This document shows positions 1 to 9,052 of a stretch of DNA of 64,000 nucleotides, piece after piece. This DNA comes from Bradyrhizobium sp. (GTDB taxonomy: Bacteria; Pseudomonadota; Alphaproteobacteria; Rhizobiales; Xanthobacteraceae), in contig NZ_SSNA01000062.1 in assembly GCF_004799445.1 (NCBI RefSeq), positions 18,720 through 82,719 on the forward strand. Reading direction: 5' to 3'. Within the stretch, counting starts at the first letter, position 1; every line of letters begins with the position of its first letter. The notes under the pieces are model-generated. The model worked only from the letters and a program-made list of their open reading frames with translations, did not search any database and was not told the origin of the DNA. The position numbers and the translations under genes are program-made.

Positions 1-846
1 GTGATCCGCAAGATCGGCCTTGCCGATCTGCGCGAAGCGTTGCGGCTGGGCTGGGAGGATTTCAAGGCGGTTCCAAGCCACGCCATCATCCTCTGCCTGA
101 TCTATCCGGTACTTGGACTGGTGCTGGCGCGCACCGTGCTCGGTTATTCGGTACTGCCGCTGCTGTTTCCGCTGGCTGCGGGCTTTGCCCTGCTCGGCCC
201 GTTCGCGGCGCTCGGTCTCTATGAGCTCAGCCGCCGCCGCGAGCGCGGCGAACCGGCGTCGGCCTGGGACGCCGCCGATGTGCTGCGCTCGCCGTCATTC
301 GGCGCAATGCTCGGGCTCGGCACGCTGCTGCTGGCGCTGTTCGTGACCTGGGTGACCACGGCGCAGGCGATTTACGTCGCAGCGTTCGGCTACGAAGCCG
401 CCGCCGGAATCCCGGATTTCGCAGGGCGCGTGCTGACGACGCCGCAGGGGTGGTGGTTGATCATCGTGGGATGCGGCGTGGGCTTCCTGTTCGCCGTCGT
501 GGCGCTGTGCGTCAGTGTGGTGTCGTTCCCGCTGATGCTCGATCGTCACGCCGGTGCCGGTGATGCCATGGTGACATCGCTTCGCGCCGTCGCACGTAAC
601 CCGGTGCCGATGGCGGCCTGGGGATTGATCGTGGCGGCCCTGCTGGTTTTGGGATCGCTTCCGCTCTTTCTCGGCCTCGCCGTCGTCATCCCGCTGCTCG
701 GCCACGCCACCTGGCACCTCTATCGCAAGGTGATCGCGCCGGATCCTAATCTTAAGCCGATCCCTCCCCGTCCGCCGCGCGAACGGCGTTCCGCCGCGGA
801 TTTCCCGGCCGCCTTGTTTCCGTGGCGGCGCAAGGACGGCGCATAA
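1..846 (+). CDS. DUF2189 family integral membrane protein (possibly 5'-truncated by window edge)
   Basis: Polytopic inner-membrane protein of unknown function. Hydrophobic stretches lie at about residues 27-45, 51-75, 101-128, 150-178 and 204-234, and the C-terminal tail is polar and Pro/Arg-rich. The overall pattern fits DUF2189 proteins, which are common in alphaproteobacteria. The first codon of the window is an in-frame GTG, so the true start may lie upstream. The stop is TAA. The reading is secure as a gene; the function is not known. Confidence 0.8.
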   Translation: MIRKIGLADLREALRLGWEDFKAVPSHAIILCLIYPVLGLVLARTVLGYSVLPLLFPLAAGFALLGPFAALGLYELSRRRERGEPASAWDAADVLRSPSFGAMLGLGTLLLALFVTWVTTAQAIYVAAFGYEAAAGIPDFAGRVLTTPQGWWLIIVGCGVGFLFAVVALCVSVVSFPLMLDRHAGAGDAMVTSLRAVARNPVPMAAWGLIVAALLVLGSLPLFLGLAVVIPLLGHATWHLYRKVIAPDPNLKPIPPRPPRERRSAADFPAALFPWRRKDGA

Positions 847-1057
847 CGTTTGGAGCTGCCAACAGCGAATCACGCCGCCGGTTGCCCTGTGACCGGCGGT
901 GTGGTGTGTAGGCTGTGACGAAACGTCGTTCGACCGTTGCCGCCCCGCTTGGCGGGCTGTTGCCAAAAGCCTTGTTTTGGCCGCGGTTGCCCCCAACATA
1001 CGGAACCGCCCGATGGATCTCTTCTCCGAGAGTGAAAATTCTGTGCGAATTTCGGTG

Positions 1058-1870
1058 ATGTTCGGCTACCTGTCTCGCGCCTTTGCGGTGAGCGCTGTTC
1101 TGGCAATCCCGGCGGCCGCGGCGCCGGCGGCGCCCTGCGGCACCGGCAGCTTTCAGGCATGGCTTGATGATTTCAAAACCGAAGCCGCCGCCAAGGGAAT
1201 CTCGCAAACTGCAATCGCCTCAGGCCTCAACGGCGTGACGCTCGATCAGGCGGTGCTGTCCCGGGATCGGTCGCAAAAGGTATTTAGCCAGAGTTTCGAG
1301 GAGTTTTCCGGCCGCATGGTCCCGCCGCGCCTCACGCGCGGCGCCAACATGCTGAAACAGTATGGTTCGGTGCTGTCGCGCATCGAGCAAAGCTATGGCG
1401 TGCCCGGCGAAATTCTGGTCGCGATCTGGGGACTGGAGACCGACTTCGGCGTCAACACCGGAAAGTTTCCGACCATTCGCTCGCTGGCGACGCTGGCCTA
1501 TGACTGCCGGCGCGCGGAGATGTTCCGGGGCGAATTGATGGACGCCTTGCGCATCATCGAACGCGGTGACCTCGCGGCTTCGGAGATGCGCGGCGCCTGG
1601 GCCGGCGAGATCGGCCAGACCCAGTTCATGCCGTCGTCCTACATCAAATTCGCGGTGGATTTCGATAGCAACGGCCGCCGCGACCTGTTGCGCAGCGCGC
1701 CCGACGTGCTGGCGTCAACCGCGAATTTCCTGGCCAGTTACGGCTGGCAACGCGGCAAGGACTGGGAAGTGGGCAGCCCCAATTTTGTTGTCCTGCAGCA
1801 ATGGAACAAGAGCGACGTCTACGCCAAAACCATCGGCTATTTCGCAACCCAGCTCGCCCATACACCTTGA
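1058..1870 (+). CDS. Lytic murein transglycosylase, SLT_2/MltB-like
   Basis: Periplasmic enzyme that cleaves the MurNAc-GlcNAc bond of peptidoglycan with formation of 1,6-anhydroMurNAc. The ATG at 1058 gives a 270-residue protein starting with a signal peptide (hydrophobic core about residues 9-22, Ala-rich cleavage region). The family's catalytic glutamate is seen in IWGLETDFGVN, followed by the typical GEIGQTQFMPSSY segment and a DFDSNGRRDL stretch. The open frame extends upstream to 899, but the signal peptide favours 1058. The protein lacks a C-terminal peptidoglycan-binding domain, so it is the short form of the family. Confidence 0.88.
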   Translation: MFGYLSRAFAVSAVLAIPAAAAPAAPCGTGSFQAWLDDFKTEAAAKGISQTAIASGLNGVTLDQAVLSRDRSQKVFSQSFEEFSGRMVPPRLTRGANMLKQYGSVLSRIEQSYGVPGEILVAIWGLETDFGVNTGKFPTIRSLATLAYDCRRAEMFRGELMDALRIIERGDLAASEMRGAWAGEIGQTQFMPSSYIKFAVDFDSNGRRDLLRSAPDVLASTANFLASYGWQRGKDWEVGSPNFVVLQQWNKSDVYAKTIGYFATQLAHTP

Positions 1871-2291
1871 TTATCCACCTCTCTGTAAGAATGATTTTCA
1901 ATTCATTATTTCTCTTCAGCATGCGAATCGCGCATGGTCCAATCGGCCAGAGCTGACCCGAAGAAGGCCCCCACCCACCGGGTCCTGTTGCTCGCGCCTT
2001 GCCGCTGAGCATGGCTGCGCCTATCTTTGTTGCATGAAGGCGCGCGCCTGATTTGCGAAATTCCGTTATTTTACGGGGCTCTTTCGATAGGGCCGACGGA
2101 ACGCCGCCGATGTTGGCGGTCCCGGTGGGCAGCCATGCCGAACGGTTAATCGTTTCTTACTGAAGCTATGCACCTTATGATTAGCTGCACCGCAGCATTG
2201 GAACTTCTGCATCGCGACACACTGTCCTATATTCATTTCAACGATGAGGTTCCCTTCCAAGAGCTGAATCGAAGATGCAAGGAGACTACCC
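1871..2291. other. Intergenic stretch, no gene recognised
   Basis: 421 bases between the transglycosylase and the DUF1127 gene. Short open frames here have no signal peptide, domain or convincing ribosome site. It is more A/T-rich than its flanks, especially around 1870-1920 and 2150-2290, and probably holds the promoter for the DUF1127 gene. Confidence 0.5.
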
Positions 2292-2444
2292 ATGTTGCTC
2301 TCGCTCATCCGAATGTTCCAGGCGTTCCGGGACTATCAACGCAATGTCAGCGAATTGTCCCAGCTCACCGATCGCGAACTGGCCGATATTGGTCTTGATC
2401 GCTCGGATATTCCGCGCGTTGCAGCCGGCAATTACAACGGCTGA
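2292..2444 (+). CDS. DUF1127 small protein
   Basis: A 50-residue protein. The C-terminal half carries the DUF1127 signature: [20 protein letters not shown]. An AGGAG ribosome site lies 8 bases before the ATG. DUF1127 proteins are short, usually basic alphaproteobacterial proteins; some members bind RNA and affect small-RNA turnover and phosphate or stress physiology, but the role of this one cannot be read from sequence. It stands alone between two unrelated genes. Confidence 0.85.
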   Translation: MLLSLIRMFQAFRDYQRNVSELSQLTDRELADIGLDRSDIPRVAAGNYNG

Positions 2445-2557
2445 AACGGTTTCAGCTGACCGTTGAGACGGACCACGCCCGCCGAGTTGCGGGCGTTGTC
2501 GTATCCAGCCGGCCGCGCGCATTCCACTACGCCGCGAAACGCGCTACCTCTGTGCCC

Positions 2558-3991
2558 ATGACAGGCACCAAATCCTCTTTTCAATCCGTGCATATCGTCG
2601 GCGGCGGCCTCGCCGGTTCGGAAGCCGCATGGCAGGCCGCGAATGCCGGGGTAAACGTCGTCCTGCACGAAATGCGTCCCGACCGGATGACCGAGGCCCA
2701 TCGCACCGACGGCCTTGCCGAACTCGTATGCTCCAATTCGTTTCGCTCTGACGACGCCGCCAATAACGCGGTCGGGCTGCTGCACGCCGAAATGCGCCGG
2801 CTGGGCTCGCTGATCATGCGCGCTGCCGATGCCAACCAGGTGCCGGCCGGCGGCGCGCTGGCCGTCGACCGCGACGGATTTTCGGCTGCGGTCTCCAAGG
2901 CCTTGCACGACCATCCCATGATCGAACTGCGGCGCGGCGAAATCGCCGGCCTGCCGCCGGCCGACTGGGGTAACGTCATCGTCGCGACCGGCCCCCTCAC
3001 CTCGGCGCCGCTCGCCGACGCCATTCGCGAACTGACCGACGAAAGCGCGCTGGCCTTCTTCGACGCCATCGCGCCGATCGTGCACCGGGATTCCATCGAC
3101 ATGTCCGCGGCGTGGTTTCAATCGCGCTACGACAAGATCGGCCCCGGTGGTACTGGCGCCGATTACGTCAATTGCCCGATGACCAAAGAGCAATATGACG
3201 GCTTCGTCGATGCGCTGATCGTCGGCGAAAAGACCGACTTCAAGGAGTGGGAGGCCAATACGCCTTACTTCGACGGCTGCCTGCCGATCGAGGTGATGGC
3301 CGAACGCGGTCGCGAGACCTTGCGCCATGGACCGATGAAGCCGGTCGGCCTGACCAATCCGCACGATCCGACCGTGAAGGCCTACGCCATCGTGCAATTG
3401 CGCCAGGACAACAAGCTCGGCACGCTCTACAACATGGTGGGATTCCAGACCAAGCTGAAATACGGCGCGCAGCAGCGCATCTTCCGCACGATTCCCGGGC
3501 TCGAAAACGCCGAATTCGCACGGCTCGGAGGCTTGCACCGCAACACCTTCCTGAACTCGCCAAAACTCCTCGATGCGCAGTTGCGCCTTCGGGCGGCGCC
3601 GCGGCTGCGCTTCGCCGGTCAGATGACCGGCTGTGAAGGCTATGTGGAGTCCGCAAGCATCGGGTTGATCGCGGGTCTCTATGCCGCCGCCGAAATGCGT
3701 GGCCGGTCGCTGCCACCGCCACCTTCGACGACGGCGCTCGGATCACTGCTCGGACACATCACCGGCGGGCATCTCGAAACCATCGACAACGGCCCGCGCT
3801 CGTTCCAGCCGATGAACATCAATTTCGGATTGTTTCCGCCGCTCGCCAACCCGCCGACCAGAAACCCCGACGGCACGCGCCTGCGCGGCAACGAAAAGAC
3901 GATCGCCAGGCGCCGGGCCATCAGCGCCCGCGCGCTGTCGGATATCGATCGCTGGATCGCCGATCATCTACGCGTGGCGGCGGCAGCGTGA
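2558..3991 (+). CDS. trmFO: Methylenetetrahydrofolate--tRNA-(uracil-5-)-methyltransferase
   Basis: FAD- and folate-dependent enzyme that makes 5-methyluridine at tRNA position 54, using methylene-THF as carbon source. The N-terminus has the FAD dinucleotide fold ([14 protein letters not shown]) followed by the family-specific HEMRP segment. The two cysteines used in catalysis in characterised TrmFO are present in the contexts [10 protein letters not shown] and [12 protein letters not shown]. The length of 477 aa fits the Gram-negative TrmFO/Gid family. An in-frame GTG at 2552 is an alternative start; neither has a strong ribosome site. The stop is 7 bases before the next gene. Confidence 0.95.
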   Translation: MTGTKSSFQSVHIVGGGLAGSEAAWQAANAGVNVVLHEMRPDRMTEAHRTDGLAELVCSNSFRSDDAANNAVGLLHAEMRRLGSLIMRAADANQVPAGGALAVDRDGFSAAVSKALHDHPMIELRRGEIAGLPPADWGNVIVATGPLTSAPLADAIRELTDESALAFFDAIAPIVHRDSIDMSAAWFQSRYDKIGPGGTGADYVNCPMTKEQYDGFVDALIVGEKTDFKEWEANTPYFDGCLPIEVMAERGRETLRHGPMKPVGLTNPHDPTVKAYAIVQLRQDNKLGTLYNMVGFQTKLKYGAQQRIFRTIPGLENAEFARLGGLHRNTFLNSPKLLDAQLRLRAAPRLRFAGQMTGCEGYVESASIGLIAGLYAAAEMRGRSLPPPPSTTALGSLLGHITGGHLETIDNGPRSFQPMNINFGLFPPLANPPTRNPDGTRLRGNEKTIARRRAISARALSDIDRWIADHLRVAAAA

Positions 3992-3998
3992 GCGTTTC

Positions 3999-5102
3999 AT
4001 GAGTTCGCCGAGCGAGGACGCCGAGGTTCTGTCGGCGCGATGGACCGAAGGCGTATTGCTCAAGCGCGACGTGTTCTCCACGGTCGAGCGCGGCCGCTTC
4101 CGAACAGCCGATGGCGACGTCGAAGCGGTATTGCGCCGGATCGATCAGGTGCCGTGGTGGTCCTATCTGCCGGCCCGCCATCTGTTCGGGCGCGAGCGCC
4201 GGGCGCTGGCGTTGGCGCGCGACCTGCGCGTCGGGCCCGAGCTGCTGTGGGCCGGCCGGCAGGCGCTGGTGCGCGGATTTATCGACGGGGTGGCCCTGCA
4301 TCTGGCAAAGCCGTTCGGCGATGCCGCCTATTTCCGATCCGCCAAGCAGGCGCTGCGCAAGCTGCATCGCGCCGGCATCTGCCATAATGATCTCGCCAAG
4401 GAGCAGAACTGGCTGGTGGGCCGCGACGGCCGGGCCTATCTCACCGACTTCCAGCTCGCCGCCTGCTTTCGGACCCGCGGCCGGCTGTTCCGGATCGCGG
4501 CCTACGAGGACCTGCGTCACCTGCTGAAGCACAAGCGCAGCTACGCCGCCGACGCGTTGACGCCGAAAGAGCGCAAGATTCTCGCGCGCAAATCGCTGGT
4601 CGCCAGCATCTGGCTCGCGACCGGCAAGAAGGTATACCGCGCCATCACCCGCGGCCTGTTCAATTTCACCGACCGCGAAGGCGGCGGCCGCCGCCTCGTC
4701 AATGACGCGCCGGTGCTGATCGGTCTGATCAGACAAAACCCGGCGGTGCGCGATGCGGCCATTGTCGCCTTCGCCGACCGCCGGACCGGCGTCGGGCTTT
4801 ATGCCTTCGTCGAAGCCGATCAGACCGCCCTCGAAGTCCGGCTGCGCAGCGACCTTGCCGCGGCAAAGGGACCAAAACCGCCCGAGCATATCCAGGTGGT
4901 GCAGGCTTTGCCGCGCGATGCCAGCGGCAAACCGCGCACCGAAATCCTGCAGCTCGTCGCGACCAACCAGCTCGATCTGATCGAACCGATGATGACGAGC
5001 GCAGCCGATCGCGCGTTCCTGAAGGACATCCTGGAATCGCGCAAGAACCTGCGGGACCGGTTCAATTTCGAGACGGCGGACCTGAATTCGCCCTCAAGCT
5101 GA
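3999..5102 (+). CDS. Kinase-like protein fused to an acyl-adenylate (AMP-binding) C-terminal domain
   Basis: A 367-residue protein with two apparent domains. Residues about 20-215 look like a lipopolysaccharide/RIO-type kinase fold: the catalytic loop reads HNDLAKEQNW (D131, N137) and the metal-binding segment reads LTDFQLA (D150), where ordinary kinases have DFG. Residues about 238-325 match the small C-terminal domain of ANL adenylating enzymes, including PAVRDAAIV and the lysine in LPRDASGKPRTEIL (K311), which is the adenylation-step lysine in that superfamily. No large ANL N-domain is present. The substrate is unknown. The gene follows trmFO closely and its 3' end overlaps the convergent neighbour by 9 bases. 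Confidence 0.75.
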   Translation: MSSPSEDAEVLSARWTEGVLLKRDVFSTVERGRFRTADGDVEAVLRRIDQVPWWSYLPARHLFGRERRALALARDLRVGPELLWAGRQALVRGFIDGVALHLAKPFGDAAYFRSAKQALRKLHRAGICHNDLAKEQNWLVGRDGRAYLTDFQLAACFRTRGRLFRIAAYEDLRHLLKHKRSYAADALTPKERKILARKSLVASIWLATGKKVYRAITRGLFNFTDREGGGRRLVNDAPVLIGLIRQNPAVRDAAIVAFADRRTGVGLYAFVEADQTALEVRLRSDLAAAKGPKPPEHIQVVQALPRDASGKPRTEILQLVATNQLDLIEPMMTSAADRAFLKDILESRKNLRDRFNFETADLNSPSS

Positions 5103-5957
5103 GAATTCCCGCGACCGCGAGGCCCGCCACAAGGTCCACAGCGTCCGCAACCTTGACGTTGATCGCGGTATGAAAGGATCGTTGTCGGCACGCGACATCC
5201 GCGCGAGGTCGTGCCGAACGAGGGCCAGCGGCAAGAACACCGGCCGCGCTTCCGGCGGCATGTTCACGAGCAGCGTAAAGGCCGTCCTCAGATGCCCCCG
5301 CGCCTCGCCGAGGAACTGGTCCAGCGCGGCGCGCAATTTCGGGGTTTCCTTGCCTGCGAATACCTCCTCGATTCCGCAGCCGTGCCGCTCCAGCACCTGC
5401 AGCGGCACAAACAATTGACGCCGCGACGCGTCCAGCGGCAGCGAAGCCATCACCTGCGCCATGCCCTGGGCGAGCCCGGCATGGCGCCCGAGATGCTCGA
5501 TCTCCTCCGACGACTGTCCGGCGATCGCCGCGGCCAGTGAAAACAACACCGACGAGGTATCGTTGATATAGCCTTCCAGCGCCGCCAAGGTCGGCATCGG
5601 GTCGTTGTACAGATCGAACTGATGCTCCTCGATCAACCGCGACAGCCGCTCGACCGGCAGCCGCGAGCTCCGGATCGCCAGCAGCAATTCGGCGGCCACC
5701 GGGTTGCCCTCGACGCCGCCATGGTCCATGCCCGCCAGCATGTCGGTCCACCACTGCAGGCGCATTTCGCCCGGCAGCGGCTGGCTCACCTGCTCGTGCA
5801 CGCGCGAAATCTCGACGTTGAAGGCATAGAGCGCCAACAGCGCGCGGCGCTGGGCAGCGGGCACGAACAACGCGGAGGCATAGCGGGAAAAATCGTGCGC
5901 GCGCACCAAATCGGCGCAGAAGCTGGCGGCGTCCCTTGCTTCGGCCGGATCGCTCAT
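5094..5957 (-). CDS. Squalene/phytoene-synthase-like protein, NDUFAF6-type (probably non-catalytic)
   Basis: A 287-residue member of the squalene/phytoene synthase fold. The two aspartate-rich motifs needed for prenyl-diphosphate chemistry are not seen: the first region reads LYAFNVEISRVHEQV (43-57) and the second AQGMAQVMASLPLDASRR (163-180). This is the situation in mitochondrial NDUFAF6, a complex I assembly factor of the same fold. The ATG at 5957 overlaps the upstream gene's stop by 4 bases, so the two are translationally coupled. A longer upstream frame exists but lies inside the neighbour. Assignment to the fold is firm; the assembly-factor role is inference. Confidence 0.78.
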   Translation of the reverse strand: MSDPAEARDAASFCADLVRAHDFSRYASALFVPAAQRRALLALYAFNVEISRVHEQVSQPLPGEMRLQWWTDMLAGMDHGGVEGNPVAAELLLAIRSSRLPVERLSRLIEEHQFDLYNDPMPTLAALEGYINDTSSVLFSLAAAIAGQSSEEIEHLGRHAGLAQGMAQVMASLPLDASRRQLFVPLQVLERHGCGIEEVFAGKETPKLRAALDQFLGEARGHLRTAFTLLVNMPPEARPVFLPLALVRHDLARMSRADNDPFIPRSTSRLRTLWTLWRASRSREFSA

Positions 5958-6349
5958 GGAACCGCGATCAGCGCCGCCGCGACGCGCCGCCTCTCGCCGA
6001 TCATGATGTTGTAGGTGCGGATTGCAGGTCCCGTCTGCATCGAGTCGAGCACGATGTCGACGGCGCGCAACGCCTCTCGAAGGCCTCTGCGAGGCACCCA
6101 GAGATCCGTTCCGGTGCCGATAATCAGGGTGTCGATAGCATTGGCGGCTGCGAAGACGCGGGCCAGCGAGGCCTCGTCGATATCGCTCGCCGTCGTCACC
6201 GGCCAGGCCCAGATGGCATCCGGCAGACACAGCAACGAGCCGCGATGCGACATCTCAGCGAAGGCAAAGCCGCCATTGCCGTAGGCCTCGATCGGGGCCG
6301 ACCTTGGAAGATGTGGAGCGTCGGAGCTGCTGGTGGTTTGTCTGGGCAT
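5954..6349 (-). CDS. Mth938-like domain protein (DUF498, NDUFAF3-type)
   Basis: A 131-residue protein with the Mth938/DUF498 fold signature: a YGNGGFAF segment near the N-terminus, DTLIIGTGTDLWVPRRGLRE in the middle, and a C-terminal AIRTYNIMIGERRRVAAALI. The human relative NDUFAF3 helps assemble complex I, and the alphaproteobacterial members sit next to secF-secD as here. The ATG at 6349 lies inside an intergenic repeat. The gene ends in a 4-base overlap with the NDUFAF6-like gene. Confidence 0.82.
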   Translation of the reverse strand: MPRQTTSSSDAPHLPRSAPIEAYGNGGFAFAEMSHRGSLLCLPDAIWAWPVTTASDIDEASLARVFAAANAIDTLIIGTGTDLWVPRRGLREALRAVDIVLDSMQTGPAIRTYNIMIGERRRVAAALIAVP

Positions 6350-6390
6350 GATCTCGTCCGAAAACCGGTTGCCACTTTTCGGGATCATGC
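6346..6390. repeat. Short Rhizobiales-type intergenic repeat with inverted ends
   Basis: A 45-base element with inverted ends (GCATGATC at 6346-6353, GATCATGC at 6383-6390) around a core containing AAAACCGGTTGCCACTTTTC. Sequences of this pattern are scattered between genes in Bradyrhizobium and other Rhizobiales. Here its left end supplies the ATG of the Mth938-like gene and its right end lies 5 bases from the secF stop. Confidence 0.7.
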
Positions 6391-6395
6391 CGGTG

Positions 6396-7400
6396 TCACT
6401 TCTTCTGAGGCGTGTCCGGCGCGTCGGCCCGATGGGTACCGACACCGAGATAGATCAGGATGGGCGCCGCGATGAAAATCGAGGTGTAGGTACCGACCAG
6501 CACCACGCCGAACATCATCACGGCGGTGAAGCTGTTGATCGCGTGGCCGCCGAACAACAGCAGCGCCAACAGCGCCAGCGTCACCGTGACGTGGGTGATG
6601 ATCGAGCGCGACAGCGTCGAGTTGATCGACTCGTTGAGCAATTGCGGCATCGGCATTTTCTTGTAGCGCCGCAGCATTTCACGAATACGGTCGTAGATGA
6701 CGACCGTGTCGTTCAGCGAGTAGCCAAGAATCGTCAGCAGCGCCGCGATGCTGGTGAGGTCGAAATCGACCTGGCTGATCGACATGAAACCGATCGTCAG
6801 CACGATATCGTGGACGTTGGCGATCATGGCGCCGAGCGCGAACTGCCATTCGAACCGGAACCAGAGATAGATCAGGATCGCGAAGATCGCCAGCATCAGC
6901 CCGAGCATGCCGTAGGCGAGCAACTCACCGGAAACGCGCGGTCCCACCACCTCGACACGCCGGTATTCGACAGCGTCGCCGAGCGCGCCGCGCACCTTCT
7001 GCACCGCCTCCTGCTGCGCGGCGTCGCCACCGGGCTGTTCGGCAACCCTGATCAGGACGTCGGCGGGGCCGCCGAACTGCTGCAACTGGACGTCGCCAAG
7101 GCCAAGCCCGCCCAGCGTCGCACGCATGCTGGCGATGTCGGCCGTGCCGGTTTTGGCCTGCACCTCCAAGAGCGTGCCGCCCTTGAAGTCGATCCCGAAA
7201 TTCAGCCCGTGGGTGAAGAACAGCGTGATTGCGACAATCGAGAGCAGCGCCGAGATCGGAAAGCTGATGCGGCGAAAGCGCGTGAAGTCGAAATGGGTGT
7301 TGTCGGGCACAATCCGCAACGACGGCAGGATGCCGAGCGCACTGACCACGGTCAGCACGGCAATCAGGATGCCCAGCGCGATAAGAACGAAATGAGTCAA
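6396..7400 (-). CDS. secF: Protein translocase subunit SecF
   Basis: Inner-membrane partner of SecD in the SecDF complex, which uses the proton-motive force to pull proteins through SecYEG. The 334-residue protein has an N-terminal membrane segment, a second one before the family motif FGIDFKGGT (about 68-76), a periplasmic domain, and a cluster of membrane helices at the C-terminus with a conserved LGYSLNDTVVIYDRIRE segment. The start is a TTG at 7400 with AGGGGA about 8 bases upstream. It follows secD by 12 bases, in the usual secD-secF order. Confidence 0.95.
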   Translation of the reverse strand: MTHFVLIALGILIAVLTVVSALGILPSLRIVPDNTHFDFTRFRRISFPISALLSIVAITLFFTHGLNFGIDFKGGTLLEVQAKTGTADIASMRATLGGLGLGDVQLQQFGGPADVLIRVAEQPGGDAAQQEAVQKVRGALGDAVEYRRVEVVGPRVSGELLAYGMLGLMLAIFAILIYLWFRFEWQFALGAMIANVHDIVLTIGFMSISQVDFDLTSIAALLTILGYSLNDTVVIYDRIREMLRRYKKMPMPQLLNESINSTLSRSIITHVTVTLALLALLLFGGHAINSFTAVMMFGVVLVGTYTSIFIAAPILIYLGVGTHRADAPDTPQKK

Positions 7401-7412
7401 AGCCGCATTCCC

Positions 7413-9011
7413 CTAGATCGGCACGCTTTGCGGCCGCTTCCACCGTACCCACCCCGCAACGATCAGCCGGGTGAGCGTAAACGCGGTGAAAACCGTGGTG
7501 AGGATGCCGATACCGAGCGTTACCGCAAAGCCGCGCACCGGTCCGGTGCCGATATAGAACAGCACCGCGGCGGCGATGAAAGTGGTGATGTTGGAATCGA
7601 GAATCGTCGACAGCGCGCGCTTGAAGCCGGCGTCGATCGCGGAAATCGCGTTGCGGCCGCCGCGAATTTCCTCGCGGATACGTTCATAGATCAGCACGTT
7701 GGAATCAACGGCGATACCGACGGTCAGCACGATGCCGGCGATGCCCGGCAGCGTCAGCGTGGCGTTCAGCAGCGACAACACGCCGAAGATCATGGCGACG
7801 TTGATGGCGACCGCGATGTTGGCGAATACCCCGAACAGCCGGTAGGTCAGGAGCATGAACACGATGACCATGATCGATCCGACATAGGCCGCCAGTTCGC
7901 CCTTTTCGATCGAATCCTGGCCGAGGCCGGGGCCGACGGTGCGCTCCTCGATGACGGTGAGCGGGGCCGGCAAGGCGCCGGCGCGCAGCAGGATCGCCAG
8001 TTCGTTGGCGGCCTGCACCGTGAAACTGCCGGAGATCTGTCCCGAACCGCCGGTGATCGGTTCACGGATCACCGGCGCGGAAATCACCTCATTGTCGAGC
8101 ACGATCGCGAACGGCTGCCCGACATTCTCCGATGTCGCTTGCGCGAATTTGCGCGAGCCCGAGGAATTGAACCGGAAACTGACAATCGGCTCGCCCGAGC
8201 GCTGGTCGAAGCCCGGCTGCGCATCGGTGAGTTCGCCGCCCGACACAAGTATCTGTTTCTTGATGACATAGGGTATCTTGGGGGCCTGCGCGCTCATCAG
8301 AATTTCGGAATCCGGCGGCACCCGGCCCTGCGTGGCCTGATCCGGCGGCACGGTCGAATCGACCATGCGGAATTCCATCTTGGCGGTCTTGCCGAGGATC
8401 CGCTTGAGCTCGGTCGGGTCCTGCAGGCCCGGCACCTGCACCAGAATGCGGTCGGTGCCTTGCCGCTGGATCAAGGGCTCGACCGTGCCGAGCTGGTTGA
8501 CGCGGCGCTCGACGATCTGGATCGATTGCTCGATGGTCTGGCGGATGCGCTCGGTGATGGCCGCCTGCGGCACCGTCAGGCGGATCAGCCCGCCGCCGGC
8601 ATCGCTGACCTCGAGGCTGCGCTGGCCGCTGGAGCCGAGCAGACCGCCGAGCGGCTGCGACAGCTCCCGCAGCTTCGCCAGCGCCGTCTGGGCGTCGCTA
8701 TCCTTGACCCGCACTTCGACGTAGTCGGCGCGGGATGCCAGGCCGGTGTAACCGATCTTGTTTTCACGCAGCACGCGCCGGGCGTCATCGCGCACCTGAT
8801 CGAGCTTCTCTTTCCTGACGTAGTTGGAGTCGACCTCCAGCAGCAGGTAGGAGCCGCCTTGCAGATCGAGCCCGAGCACAAGGTGACGCTGCGCCCAGAG
8901 CGGCCAGGTCTTTACTTTCGCCTCGGGAAAGAAATTCGGAACGGCGCACAGGCACACCACCAGCGCCCCGAAAATGATCGCCAGCGCCTTCCACCGCGTG
9001 AAATACAACAT
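7413..9011 (-). CDS. secD: Protein translocase subunit SecD
   Basis: The larger SecDF subunit, 532 residues. It has one N-terminal membrane helix, the LGLDLQGGSYLLLEVD motif that opens the first periplasmic domain, and a C-terminal group of five helices with VGIAVDSNVLIYERIREE, the counterpart of the SecF LNDTVVIYDRIRE segment. Gene order yajC-secD-secF on the minus strand is the usual bacterial arrangement. The gap to yajC is 41 bases. Confidence 0.96.
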   Translation of the reverse strand: MLYFTRWKALAIIFGALVVCLCAVPNFFPEAKVKTWPLWAQRHLVLGLDLQGGSYLLLEVDSNYVRKEKLDQVRDDARRVLRENKIGYTGLASRADYVEVRVKDSDAQTALAKLRELSQPLGGLLGSSGQRSLEVSDAGGGLIRLTVPQAAITERIRQTIEQSIQIVERRVNQLGTVEPLIQRQGTDRILVQVPGLQDPTELKRILGKTAKMEFRMVDSTVPPDQATQGRVPPDSEILMSAQAPKIPYVIKKQILVSGGELTDAQPGFDQRSGEPIVSFRFNSSGSRKFAQATSENVGQPFAIVLDNEVISAPVIREPITGGSGQISGSFTVQAANELAILLRAGALPAPLTVIEERTVGPGLGQDSIEKGELAAYVGSIMVIVFMLLTYRLFGVFANIAVAINVAMIFGVLSLLNATLTLPGIAGIVLTVGIAVDSNVLIYERIREEIRGGRNAISAIDAGFKRALSTILDSNITTFIAAAVLFYIGTGPVRGFAVTLGIGILTTVFTAFTLTRLIVAGWVRWKRPQSVPI

Positions 9012-9052
9012 TGAGTTGACCCGTCAGATCCAGGAGAATGCGGCGCCGAAAA

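Noticed and set aside
2200..2230. GGAAC followed by a possible -10 upstream of the DUF1127 gene, as in EcfG-type stress promoters
   Set aside because: The second half (CGTT at the right distance) is missing, so the match is not better than chance.
6333..9014. Very long open frame on the plus strand opposite secF-secD (893 codons)
   Set aside because: It is antisense to two complete, well-recognised genes. Its composition (Arg/Gln/Asp/His-rich) is what high-G+C sequence gives on the opposite strand, and no ribosome site or domain was seen.
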